Source of the DNA: Pseudoflavonifractor gallinarum
GTDB taxonomy: Bacteria > Bacillota > Clostridia > Oscillospirales > Oscillospiraceae
Direction: 5' to 3'
Length of the DNA: 64,000 nucleotides
NCBI RefSeq assembly: GCF_014982855.1
Contig: NZ_JADCKF010000009.1
Coordinates: 62,001-126,000, forward strand
Shown piece after piece: positions 1 to 7,667 of the stretch; within the stretch, counting starts at the first letter, position 1, and each line of letters starts with the position of its first letter. The position numbers and the translations under genes are program-made. The notes beneath the pieces are model-generated. The model was not told where the DNA came from, ran no database searches, and saw only the letters and a program-made list of their open reading frames with translations.

Positions 1-1
1 C

Positions 2-181
2 GGCATTTCTCAAGAAGTATGGAAATATCAAATTGGTGGGCATCAAGTGTTGGACAAGTGGTTCAAGGAACATAAGGGTGAAGCACTTACGATTGATTCC
101 TTTACTCACATCGAAAATATTGTGGGTGCTCTCGATGAGACGATTCGCATAAGAGAACATCTGAAAGGTCTGCACAAATAA
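2..181 (+). CDS. C-terminal fragment of a probable type ISP restriction-modification protein
   Basis: The frame is open from base 2 and ends with TAA at 179-181, giving the last 59 residues of a longer protein whose start lies outside the window. The tail reads VWKYQIGGHQVLDKWFKEH, then KGEALTIDSF, then a helix ending in TIRIREHL. From memory this matches the end of the specificity domain of type ISP restriction-modification enzymes (methylase plus helicase in one chain), whose usual form is VWNYQIGGYQVLDKWLK. It lies 21 bases upstream of the SIR2 gene on the same strand, so the defence genes may be co-transcribed. It could also be another N6-adenine methylase sharing this terminal domain. 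Confidence 0.55.
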   Translation, partial: GISQEVWKYQIGGHQVLDKWFKEHKGEALTIDSFTHIENIVGALDETIRIREHLKGLHK

Positions 182-202
182 GTATTAGAAAAAGAGGAAA
201 CC

Positions 203-1390
203 ATGGATAAAATAATTAAAATTGCAGTAGATGCTGGAAAGGTTACAATTTCAGAAGATACAAAATCCATACTCAGAAACTTGTTTTCTGGTTGTAGAGT
301 AAATTTCTTGTTTGGCGCCGGATTCTCTGCAAATCTGTTAGGAACTTTGAGCAATAATGAGGTGATTTTTGAAGCGCTGCAAAAATACCAAGCAAAAAAT
401 GAGGATGAAAGGAAAAAAGTTACGATATTATCCGCTTTTTTGTATTGGTCATTTTTCGTTAGATGTATTGCGCCCATTTCCTCTAAAATATCGACATATG
501 ATTCCTCATTTGATCCATATAAAGAATTCGGAGATATTGTATACCGAATTTTTTCTGAAAGAGGCAATCCGGCGTTAGATAGGCAGTTTAGCATTTTTAC
601 AACCAATTATGATCCAATAATCGAGCTCATTTTTGACCATTCAAATTGCATATGCAATGATGGCTTTGAGGGGAGAATTGAGCCTCGTTTTTCCACTGAT
701 AATTATTCGAAAACATATTACAGACAAGCCATATTCTCCAATAGGAAAGCAGAAATTCCTTCTGTGAATCTTTTGAAATTACACGGATCTGTTACTTGGG
801 GCCAAGACATTTTCTGGGGTGGTATTATATATCGGCAGTATCGCGATAAAATAGGGTGCTTTACAAATACTTACTCAACGTTGTTCGATACTACTATTGT
901 GTCAACTATTGATGCACATTTTACAGCGAATCGGCCGGATGAAGCTAATAAGCAAATTCAATCTTTATTTGCAAGCAGTATTTTCGACACATTGCTTGCT
1001 AAAGAGGATGACTACGGCAAATTCATTCAAGCGTACAAAATGGCTTTTCTAATTGTGAATCCGACCAAGGAAAAATTTAGTGACACGCTGTTGAACAAGA
1101 ATTACTATGAACTTTTACGTATTTTCTCTAATGAATTAGAAAAGGAGAACTCACTTCTGGTGGTCAATGGTTTTTCTTTTAGGGATGAGCATATCCTAGA
1201 TTTAGTAAAACGCTCCATGGTTAACCCATCGTTGAAAATACTCATTTTTGTATATCAGGCCACCGCAATTGGGGATTTCCAAAGGCTATTCGGTGAAGTA
1301 AAAAATAATAATATTACTTATATTGCACTTGATGGAGAAAACCTGTCTTTGAACTATTTCAATCAGATTTTGTCGCATATCCATTCCTAA
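203..1390 (+). CDS. SIR2-domain protein, probable NAD-degrading effector of a SIR2-HerA defence system
   Basis: 395 residues. SIR2-family motifs are visible in order: GAGFS at 38-42 (nucleotide-binding loop), TTNYD at 133-137, KLHGS at 192-196 with the likely catalytic His194, and NGFSFRDEHI near 322-331. The pattern is that of the SIR2-like domain of prokaryotic defence proteins, which hydrolyse NAD+ during phage infection, rather than of housekeeping deacetylases: no zinc-binding CxxC pairs are seen. The start ATG has an upstream AGAGG. The stop lies 20 bases before a HerA-type ATPase gene, and SIR2 followed by HerA is the described two-gene SIR2-HerA arrangement. Base composition is AT-rich, suggesting horizontal transfer. 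Function is inferred from motifs and pairing. Confidence 0.85.
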   Translation: MDKIIKIAVDAGKVTISEDTKSILRNLFSGCRVNFLFGAGFSANLLGTLSNNEVIFEALQKYQAKNEDERKKVTILSAFLYWSFFVRCIAPISSKISTYDSSFDPYKEFGDIVYRIFSERGNPALDRQFSIFTTNYDPIIELIFDHSNCICNDGFEGRIEPRFSTDNYSKTYYRQAIFSNRKAEIPSVNLLKLHGSVTWGQDIFWGGIIYRQYRDKIGCFTNTYSTLFDTTIVSTIDAHFTANRPDEANKQIQSLFASSIFDTLLAKEDDYGKFIQAYKMAFLIVNPTKEKFSDTLLNKNYYELLRIFSNELEKENSLLVVNGFSFRDEHILDLVKRSMVNPSLKILIFVYQATAIGDFQRLFGEVKNNNITYIALDGENLSLNYFNQILSHIHS

Positions 1391-1410
1391 AAGAAAAGAG
1401 GTGAATTGGT

Positions 1411-3237
1411 ATGAACGATTTTTATAAAATCGGACAAGTGATTGAAGTACGTGGTCAAAAACTTCGTATACGTGTTTTTGAAAACAAAAACAGCAATATT
1501 TTGGTATACCAAGGACACGTTATTAAAAATGTGTCTGTCGGTAGTTTTGTAAAGATTCCAAAAGGATTCAGCAATATCATTGGCCGTATAGAAGGAGAAT
1601 ACATTCAAGAGAATAAGTCTACAGGTGAGAATAACTGCCAACCCCGCTTTTCAAAAGAAAGCGAAACCATTGATCGCATTATCGAAGTAAGCATTATGGG
1701 TGTGCTGAATGACGGGCGTTTCCAGAGAGGCTTAATTGACATTCCGCTGGTCTTCTCGGACGCATATATGCTTGCTGATACAGAAGTACAAAAGATTTTT
1801 GAGTTTAGCTCTGATTTAACTACTTCTGTGTGTATTGGCTCTATTAACGATTACAAAGAAGAAAAACTTTTTATCTCGGCAAATTCGCTCTTCGCCAGTC
1901 ATATAGGAATATTCGGGAATACCGGAAGTGGTAAATCAAATACGTTAGCCAAAATATACACTGAGTGCTTTCAACGTTTTAAAGGAATGCCCGGATTTGC
2001 TAAAAGTAGATTTCTTCTTATCGATTTTAATGGGGAGTACACCCAAGCCTTCGATGACAGCAAGCGGGTATATCGGCTATCAACAAGAGTTGATACAGGA
2101 GATTCAATCCCTATTCATCAATCTTTCTTGGAAGATGTTGAACTCTGGTCAATAATATGTGAGGCAACAGAGAAAACGCAAAAGCCTTTCCTAAGCAAGA
2201 GCATTGATCTATACCGTCGGTTACGCGGGACAGATAATCTTATGGCATATATTCGTGGAATGTTAAAAAATCTGCTTCTCCGATATTATGATGACCCTCA
2301 AATGTTTTTGCGGCAATTGACAGGGCTTAAGAACATTCTCACATTGCTATTTGTTGATGCCGAGCCTGGGATTAAAATTTTAAATAGTATTCAGCTTCGC
2401 GGACAGGGCCCAAAATTTTTCCGTACAGATGATGATGGTGATCACTGGGGAAATACTTCTGATGATTACGAACAGCAATTTGTTTCTGTTATTTTGGATT
2501 CAGTGTTTTTCCTTGGTAATTATAAAAGTGAAGATGAATATCTGACATTTGAGTACGCTTTACGGTATAAATACTTAGATTCTTTGTGCTCGCAATATAT
2601 CAATGAGGAGCACGTTGGTCCACTTATTTCAAGATTTGAAAATCGAGTAAAACGAGTAAAGCGTCTTTTCAAAATATGTGACAATCCTCCCGCTGATTGG
2701 CTGGCAATATATTCATTGGTTGATGTTAATGTGGAATTCAAAAAGATTGTTCCCCTAATTATTTGCAAGTATTTCTATGAACGTCAACGGCTAAACTTCA
2801 ATGGTAGTAGTTTACATATTATCATTGACGAAGCGCATAATGTCTTGTCCACAACATCGGAGCGAGAAAGTCAGACATGGAAAGATTACCGCTTAGAAAC
2901 TTTTGAAGAAATCATCAAAGAAGGGCGAAAGTTTGGAACGTTTTTAACCATATCAAGTCAGCGTCCATCTGACATATCGGAAACCATTATTTCTCAATTG
3001 CATAACTATTTCATTCATCGATTGGTTAACAATGAGGATATACGAGCCATTGGTAAAGCTGTGGCATTCATTGACAACACTTCATATGAAATGATCTCTG
3101 TCCTGCCACAAGGAGCGTGTATCTTTACTGGCGTTGCTTCCAATTTTCCTGTTTTGGTGCAGGTTGATTTATTGCCAAAACAACAGCAACCACAAAGTAG
3201 CACCATAAATCTTACGGAGTTGTGGAAAGAACCTTAA
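1411..3237 (+). CDS. HerA-type hexameric ATPase of a SIR2-HerA defence system
   Basis: 608 residues. An N-terminal barrel-like region (about 1-110, the HAS domain position) precedes a DUF87/HerA core with Walker A GNTGSGKSN at 169-177 and Walker B LHIIIDEAHN at about 468-477. SSQRPSDI near 514-521 fits the conserved post-Walker-B segment of HerA/FtsK-type motors. HerA proteins form hexameric DNA translocases. Beside NurA they act in end resection, whereas beside SIR2 they form a supramolecular anti-phage complex. No NurA nuclease is present here, and the upstream partner is the SIR2 protein 20 bases away. The ribosome site AAGAGGTG precedes ATG 1411. The gene ends in a strong terminator at 3241. 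Confidence 0.87.
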   Translation: MNDFYKIGQVIEVRGQKLRIRVFENKNSNILVYQGHVIKNVSVGSFVKIPKGFSNIIGRIEGEYIQENKSTGENNCQPRFSKESETIDRIIEVSIMGVLNDGRFQRGLIDIPLVFSDAYMLADTEVQKIFEFSSDLTTSVCIGSINDYKEEKLFISANSLFASHIGIFGNTGSGKSNTLAKIYTECFQRFKGMPGFAKSRFLLIDFNGEYTQAFDDSKRVYRLSTRVDTGDSIPIHQSFLEDVELWSIICEATEKTQKPFLSKSIDLYRRLRGTDNLMAYIRGMLKNLLLRYYDDPQMFLRQLTGLKNILTLLFVDAEPGIKILNSIQLRGQGPKFFRTDDDGDHWGNTSDDYEQQFVSVILDSVFFLGNYKSEDEYLTFEYALRYKYLDSLCSQYINEEHVGPLISRFENRVKRVKRLFKICDNPPADWLAIYSLVDVNVEFKKIVPLIICKYFYERQRLNFNGSSLHIIIDEAHNVLSTTSERESQTWKDYRLETFEEIIKEGRKFGTFLTISSQRPSDISETIISQLHNYFIHRLVNNEDIRAIGKAVAFIDNTSYEMISVLPQGACIFTGVASNFPVLVQVDLLPKQQQPQSSTINLTELWKEP

Positions 3238-3240
3238 AAC

Positions 3241-3274
3241 AAAGCCCATCGGTCAATAATGGCCGATGGGCTTT
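3241..3274. terminator. bidirectional terminator between herA-like and DUF6061 genes
   Basis: A perfect 12-bp inverted repeat (arms 3241-3252 and 3263-3274, AAAGCCCATCGG) flanks a 10-base loop. The arms end in A and T runs, so it can serve the plus-strand herA-like gene and the convergent minus-strand DUF6061 gene. Confidence 0.85.
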
Positions 3275-3288
3275 ACAAATCTATGTAG

Positions 3289-3534
3289 TTAATCTGTCAA
3301 ACGATGCTGGGGTGTTCCGTGAATATATTTCTCCAATCCTCCGCTCAACACTACATTTGCATATTCTAGTGGCTGGTTATAGATTAACCAGTCCAATTCG
3401 GATCGTTGATACATATTGTCTGCTACCTCATTTTCAACAGCAACCGTATCAATCGAAATCATGCTACCATCAGCAAATTTCAGTTCAACGCAGGCTGTAT
3501 CCAAATTGAACTCGCAAGAGATCGCACGCTCCAT
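3289..3534 (-). CDS. DUF6061 family small protein
   Basis: 81 residues when started at ATG 3534, which has GAGGTG just upstream; an in-frame GTG at 3543 is possible. The core reads CEFNLDTACVELKFADGSM followed by IDTVAVENEVADN and RSELDWLIYN, which I recognise as the DUF6061 family of short proteins common on mobile elements in gut Clostridia. No function is known. It starts 10 bases after the rlmD stop, and its ribosome site overlaps that stop, so it is probably translated from the rlmD message. This placement supports the idea that the rlmD tail and this gene arrived together. Confidence 0.7.
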   Translation of the reverse strand: MERAISCEFNLDTACVELKFADGSMISIDTVAVENEVADNMYQRSELDWLIYNQPLEYANVVLSGGLEKYIHGTPQHRLTD

Positions 3535-3544
3535 GTTGTTCACC

Positions 3545-5170
3545 TCAAATCATCCCAAAGAACTTCAATGCCTCTGTAATTGCCGCTTCCTTTTCTGGCG
3601 GACATTTCGGTTGTTTGGCATTTTCAGACTTTGGCTTGTTATAGTTCTCCCGCTCAATAATGCCATATTTCTGCTTAACCTGGGCAATGTAGAGGGAAGA
3701 AACCTTCAACCCGGTCTGCTGCAATACACGTTCTTTGATCTGCCCGTATGTAGCGTCATTCTGGAACCCGGACATATCCATATCCTCCAGCGAGAACTCC
3801 ACACGAACCTTTTTGGAGTCGATTTCTCCCTTGGAAAGCAAGACAACCGTCTCCACATGGGCGGTACGGGGGAACATATCCACGGCCACGGCCTTCTGGG
3901 TGGAATAACCGCACTGGGCAAAACGGGCCAGATCCCGTGCCAGCGTGGCGGGATCACAGGAGACATAGACAATGCGCTGGGGAGCCATGGAGGCCACCGT
4001 CTCCACCACGTCCTCCCGCAGACCCTTCCGCGGGGGGTCCACACACACCACATCGGGGCGGAGTCCCTCCTGCGCCAGACGGCGGGCGGCCTCACCGGCA
4101 TCTCCGCACAGGAAGCGGGCGTTGGTGATGCCGTTGCGCTGGGCGTTGGCCTGGGCGTCCCGGATGGCCTCCGGGACCACCTCGGCGCCGATGATGGAGC
4201 GGGCCTTTCCGGCCATGGTCAGACCGATGGTGCCGATGCCACAGTAGAGATCCAGAACGGTTTCCGTTCCGGTGAGGGCCGCAAATTCGGCCGCTTTGCC
4301 ATAGAGGATCTCGGTCTGCTCCGGATTGACCTGATAAAAGGAGGGAACGGACAGGCGGAAGGTAAGTCCGCAGAGGGTGTCATCCAAAAAGTCATTCCCC
4401 CACAATGTGCGGTAGGAGTCACCGAGGATGACGTTGCTGCGCTTCTCGTTGACGCCCAGTACAACACCGATCAGGCCGGGCTCGGCGCGGCGCAGGGCCT
4501 GCACCAGCTCTTCCTCGTGGGGGACACTGGTTCCGTTGACCAGAAGGCAGAAGAGAGACTGGCCGCGGCGGTTGGTGCGGACATAGACATGGCGTACCAG
4601 GCCCTTGCCGCTCTTCTCCTGATAGGCGGGGATGCGGAAGGCGGTCATCCACTCCTTGGCGGCGGTGCGCAGCCGGGCGGCCGCTTCGCTCTGGAGAAGG
4701 CAGTCGGCTACATCGGTGACAGTATGGGTCCCGGCCTGATAGAATCCGATCCGGGGACCGGGACAGACGGGGAACTGTGCCTTGTTGCGGTAGCGCTCGG
4801 GATGGGCCGCACCTAAGATCTCCTCCACCGACAGATCCAGTCCGCCGATGCGGCGCAGAGCATCTTCTACCCGCTGGCGCTTGGCGGAGAGCTCCTCCGC
4901 ATAGGTCATATGGCGAAAACGGCAGCCGCCGCACTGTGCGTCATAGGGACAGTCAGGAGTCAGCCGGTTGGGGGAGGGAGTCAGGACCTCCACCACATGG
5001 CCCCAGACCGCAGTGCGTCCCACCTTGTCCAGGTAGACCCGGCAGGTCTCACCCCGCAGGCCGCCCGCCACAAAGACGGCCGCGCCGTCCAGACGGGCGA
5101 CGCCGGCGCCGTCGCTGGAATAGGCGTCGACAGTCAGTGTTTGTATGGTGTGTTCCATCATCCGATCCAT
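3545..5170 (-). CDS. rlmD: 23S rRNA (uracil-5-)-methyltransferase RlmD/RumA family, with an added C-terminal tail
   Basis: 541 residues from ATG 5170 (AAGGAG 11 bases upstream); in-frame ATGs at 5161 and 5158 are alternatives. An N-terminal TRAM-like barrel is followed by CPYDAQCGGCRFRHM (iron-sulfur cysteines), the SAM-binding LDLYCGIGTIGL, VCVDPPRKGL and the catalytic-cysteine segment VYVSCDPATLARDL. The enzyme methylates a 23S rRNA uridine at C5. The native family ends near HVETVVLLSK, but here about 95 more residues follow, including LKVSSLYIAQVKQKYGI and ENYNKPKSENAKQPKCP, in AT-richer DNA. This looks like a tail supplied by the inserted element. The open frame extends upstream of 5170 only by overlapping the lipoprotein gene. 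Confidence 0.88.
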   Translation of the reverse strand: MDRMMEHTIQTLTVDAYSSDGAGVARLDGAAVFVAGGLRGETCRVYLDKVGRTAVWGHVVEVLTPSPNRLTPDCPYDAQCGGCRFRHMTYAEELSAKRQRVEDALRRIGGLDLSVEEILGAAHPERYRNKAQFPVCPGPRIGFYQAGTHTVTDVADCLLQSEAAARLRTAAKEWMTAFRIPAYQEKSGKGLVRHVYVRTNRRGQSLFCLLVNGTSVPHEEELVQALRRAEPGLIGVVLGVNEKRSNVILGDSYRTLWGNDFLDDTLCGLTFRLSVPSFYQVNPEQTEILYGKAAEFAALTGTETVLDLYCGIGTIGLTMAGKARSIIGAEVVPEAIRDAQANAQRNGITNARFLCGDAGEAARRLAQEGLRPDVVCVDPPRKGLREDVVETVASMAPQRIVYVSCDPATLARDLARFAQCGYSTQKAVAVDMFPRTAHVETVVLLSKGEIDSKKVRVEFSLEDMDMSGFQNDATYGQIKERVLQQTGLKVSSLYIAQVKQKYGIIERENYNKPKSENAKQPKCPPEKEAAITEALKFFGMI

Positions 5171-5976
5171 GAGACAAGATACTCCTTCAAGGCAGAATAG
5201 GGGACGGGGATCTCCACGGGGCTGTTGTTGGCGCCCAGATCCCCGGATTGGAACCAGAAAACGAATCCATCCTTGGTCAGATAGAAGTTCTCCGGCTGAA
5301 AAGCGGCCTGGAGCTGTGCTTTCTCCACGCCCTGCTGCATCAGTCCGGCAGCCGTATCCGAGGCGAGAATATACTCCAGCGCCTGTTCCGAGGCGGCAAT
5401 GGCGTCGGTAAAGCACTGGGTAAAGGTCAGCGAGGCACCGGTGGTCAGGTCAAAGAGCTCCCCCATACGGAAGACAGTGGGGTGCGCGGTCCCCTCCGAG
5501 GAGGCATAAAATTCCCGGGCAAAGGAGATGACCTGCTCATTCTGATAGAGGGAGGTGTAGGTCATTTCCTCTTTCATGGGCTGAAACGGAAGCCCGAGAG
5601 GACCGGAGAGCTCATAGTCACTGAGGGCGTCCTGGGCGGTGGTGGCGGTGGTATTGTCCAGAAGAGCCTGTCCCTCAGCGGCATACCAGGCGGAAATGGC
5701 GGCGAGGGCGGGGGACTCGGATTTATTTTCGAAATCCGGCAGAGTATAGGACACCGACAGTACGGTGGTGCCGTCGTCGGCCGTGTAGTCCTGGGTAAAG
5801 ACCTGCTCGGAGAGAACAGGTGCAACATAGGTATAGGTGGGGGTGGGAGAGGGGGTGGGGGGAGCCGAAGGTGTGGGAACTGGTGCCGTGGAAGAAGACG
5901 GAGCAGGCGCTTTGGGAGAACAGGACACCAGGGCCAACAGCAGAGCGGTCAGCGGGAGAAGTGCGGATCGTTTCAT
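5158..5976 (-). CDS. predicted lipoprotein, DUF3298/RsiV-like
   Basis: 272 residues. The N-terminus is a lipoprotein signal (MKRS, hydrophobic stretch, then ALVSCS with the lipobox cysteine near 19), followed by a Pro/Ser/Thr-rich linker to about residue 47. The folded part contains VLSVSYTLPDF, a region resembling DUF4163/DUF3298 modules of RsiV-like proteins, and ends in VEIPVPYSALKEYL, the typical closing motif of DUF3298. It should be anchored outside the membrane. Exact role unknown. Its TGA overlaps the start region of rlmD, so the two genes form an operon. Confidence 0.65.
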   Translation of the reverse strand: MKRSALLPLTALLLALVSCSPKAPAPSSSTAPVPTPSAPPTPSPTPTYTYVAPVLSEQVFTQDYTADDGTTVLSVSYTLPDFENKSESPALAAISAWYAAEGQALLDNTTATTAQDALSDYELSGPLGLPFQPMKEEMTYTSLYQNEQVISFAREFYASSEGTAHPTVFRMGELFDLTTGASLTFTQCFTDAIAASEQALEYILASDTAAGLMQQGVEKAQLQAAFQPENFYLTKDGFVFWFQSGDLGANNSPVEIPVPYSALKEYLVSWIG

Positions 5977-6032
5977 ACAGATCTCCTTTCCGGTGCGGCA
6001 AAGCCCGCACCTTAAGAGCGCTAGAATATCTT

Positions 6033-6061
6033 ATTATACTCTTCATCTGAGCTGGCGTAAA
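6033..6061 (-). promoter_or_regulatory. sigma-A-type promoter for the lipoprotein-rlmD operon
   Basis: Reading the minus strand, TTTACG (6061-6056), a 17-base spacer and TATAAT (6038-6033) precede the lipoprotein start at 5976. The -10 is perfect and the -35 moderate. Confidence 0.6.
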
Positions 6062-6071
6062 TGGGCAAAGC

Positions 6072-6100
6072 TTGCATATGGGGGAAAAGAGCAGTAAAAT
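6072..6100 (+). promoter_or_regulatory. sigma-A-type promoter for the DUF2284 gene
   Basis: TTGCAT (6072-6077), a 17-base spacer and TAAAAT (6095-6100) lie 37 bases before the ATG at 6137. It diverges from the lipoprotein promoter. Confidence 0.6.
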
Positions 6101-6136
6101 AAAAAATATAAAATAAATTAGGGAGGGACGGTCGCG

Positions 6137-6694
6137 ATGGACTGGTGCAAAAAGGCGCAGGAATTTGGGTTTGAGCATGTGGGAGTGGTGCGTGCACAGG
6201 ACCTGGAGTGTCTGCCGGAGGTGCGGGATATGTGTGCGGCAGGCCGGTGCGGGGCCTTTGGTACCCGGTGGACCTGCCCTCCCGGCTGCGGAAGTCTGGA
6301 GGAGTGCGCGGCCCGGCTGAAGGAATACGGGGAGGGCGTGCTGGTACAGAGTACCGGCATGCTGGACGACCCCTTTGACGCAGACACCATGATGGAGACA
6401 GAGCGGATCCACAAGGAGCGCTTTGCCGCCCTGGCAGAGGCGGCCCGGGCGGAGGAAGCCGACTGCCTGCCCCTGGGGGCTGGGACCTGCCAGCTGTGTG
6501 CTCAGTGTACCTATCCGGATGCGCCCTGCCGCTTCCCCCAGCGGGCGGTCATCTCCATGGAGGCCTTTGGACTGCTGGTATCCAGCGCCTGCGAGCGGGC
6601 CGGCGTACCCTATTACTACGGACCCAACACCATTACCTATACCAGCTGCGTTCTCTTTCACGGGAAGTGTGCGACAGATACGCCAAACGGCTAA
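6137..6694 (+). CDS. DUF2284 domain protein (cysteine-rich, putative metal-binding)
   Basis: 185 residues, rich in cysteine: RCGAFGTRWTCPPGCGSLEEC near 43-63 and CQLCAQCTYPDAPCRFP near 123-139 are the hallmark clusters of DUF2284, a family thought to bind metal or an iron-sulfur cluster. It ends with YYGPNTITYTSCVLF. No enzymatic activity is established. A GGGAGGG site precedes the ATG. Its 3' end overlaps the convergent SprT-like gene by four bases. Confidence 0.75.
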   Translation: MDWCKKAQEFGFEHVGVVRAQDLECLPEVRDMCAAGRCGAFGTRWTCPPGCGSLEECAARLKEYGEGVLVQSTGMLDDPFDADTMMETERIHKERFAALAEAARAEEADCLPLGAGTCQLCAQCTYPDAPCRFPQRAVISMEAFGLLVSSACERAGVPYYYGPNTITYTSCVLFHGKCATDTPNG

Positions 6695-7173
6695 AAGCGC
6701 AGCGCCAGTTTGCCGCCGCAGCGGCAGCGATAGCGCTCCGGGTGCTGGGTCAGGCGGGAGGCGCGGGAGCGGGGGAATTCCCGGCCGCAGGAGAGACAGA
6801 CCACCAAGTGACGCACCGGCTTTTCGTCGGCAAGCCCCAGAGAACTGGGGAGTGCGGTGCGGGTGATGGAGTAGCCGTAAGCGGCATTCATTTGCCCAGC
6901 ATAGCGCTGCCAGAGCGGCCCGTGGTTCTGGCAGCCGGGACAGGTATGGAGCAGCTCGTGGGCCAGTGTCTGGCGGATGGCCCACTCCGGCGCATCCAGA
7001 AGGCGGTGGGTCAATTCAATGTGGTATGCTCCGTCCCGAAAGAAGCAGCGGCCAAATCGGGTGAGTGCCCGGGTGTTGATGTGCACGTGGGGGACGATCT
7101 GAGCAGAGATCGGGATGCTCAGAGCATGTGCCTCCTGCTGTACCTGGAGCAGGAGCCTGTCAAATGGATGCAA
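6691..7173 (-). CDS. SprT-like zinc metalloprotease domain protein
   Basis: 160 residues. LAHELLHTCPGC supplies the HExxH zinc motif, followed by a further His in NHGPLWQRYAGQM, as in SprT/Spartan-like proteins. The C-terminus forms a zinc ribbon (CLSCGREF, then YRCRCGG). Family members are metal-dependent proteases or nucleic-acid-associated proteins; the bacterial role is poorly known. The start at 7173 faces away from the tct operon, so its upstream region also contains the large palindrome at 7259-7302. Confidence 0.75.
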   Translation of the reverse strand: MHPFDRLLLQVQQEAHALSIPISAQIVPHVHINTRALTRFGRCFFRDGAYHIELTHRLLDAPEWAIRQTLAHELLHTCPGCQNHGPLWQRYAGQMNAAYGYSITRTALPSSLGLADEKPVRHLVVCLSCGREFPRSRASRLTQHPERYRCRCGGKLALRF

Positions 7174-7258
7174 AAGATCCCCTCCTTTTGGAGTATGATA
7201 CCATGTGCTTCGGTGAAACAGAAGTGGGTAGAGGGATCCTTTTTTTCACACAGAAGTT

Positions 7259-7302
7259 AAATGAAACGCGTTGAAACGTATATGTTTCAACGCGTTTCAT
7301 TT
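7259..7302. promoter_or_regulatory. 44-bp palindrome with TGAAAC repeats, candidate enhancer site of the sigma-54 activator
   Basis: Perfect 19-bp arms (7259-7277 and 7284-7302) surround a 6-base centre. Each arm contains TGAAAC twice (7262 and 7272; inverted at 7284 and 7294). Further copies lie at 7305-7310 and 7317-7322, one at 7214-7219, and a variant TGAAGC at 7328. It sits about 180-225 bases upstream of the sigma-54 promoter, the usual distance for an upstream activating sequence. It might also act as a hairpin terminator, since five T follow. Confidence 0.6.
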
Positions 7303-7482
7303 TTTGAAACAAATTGTGAAACAAAATGAAGCAATTGTTCCAAAGCGCAACTCCATAAAAAAATTGAAAACTTTTTGTTAAGAATTTCTGGGAGGAAATA
7401 TAAGGACATTTTTTGAAAAGACACAGGATAATTTGTACAAAAAGCACCGAAAGAAAAAAGAGAAGTTTGAAAAAATGGGAGA

Positions 7483-7500
7483 TTGGCACAGGCGTTGCTT
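7483..7500 (+). promoter_or_regulatory. sigma-54 (-24/-12) promoter of the tct operon
   Basis: TTGGCACAGGCGTTGCTT matches the sigma-54 consensus TGGCAC-N5-TTGC(A/T) without mismatch: GG at 7485-7486 and GC at 7497-7498, 12 bases apart. Transcription should start near 7510, leaving a leader of about 157 bases before tctB. The matching activator gene lies at 10876. The gap 7174-7667 holds no gene. Confidence 0.88.
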
Positions 7501-7667
7501 TTTTATTTGGGCAGAATGAGGCCCGCGGGAGGGTCTTGACCGCCTGCAACTGCATCGGAGGAGGGTAATGTACAGTCGATATGCGGGAGCGGGCAAACTC
7601 CGGCGACTCCGCCGGACGGCTGGGGCCATAGGAGCACCGGCCGGAAGCAAGAGAGGAGAGATAGAAC

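Larger units (their letters stand above)
1..3860. mobile_element. end of a probable integrative element inserted at the 3' end of rlmD
   Basis: This stretch is clearly richer in A and T than the rest of the window and uses AT-ending codons, while everything beyond about 3.85 kb is GC-rich. It carries defence genes (type ISP tail, SIR2, HerA) and a DUF6061 gene, a family I associate with clostridial mobile elements. The last ~95 codons of rlmD share the low-GC composition. Streptococcal integrative conjugative elements are known to insert in the 3' end of rum (rlmD), so the junction is placed near the codons for the native RlmD end (about 3831-3860). No integrase or att repeat is visible because the other end lies outside the window. 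Boundary and element type are inference. Confidence 0.55.

Noticed and set aside
5171-5416. Longer RlmD starting near 5416
   Set aside because: The extra frame lies inside the lipoprotein gene on the same strand and has no ribosome site; AAGGAG fits ATG 5170.
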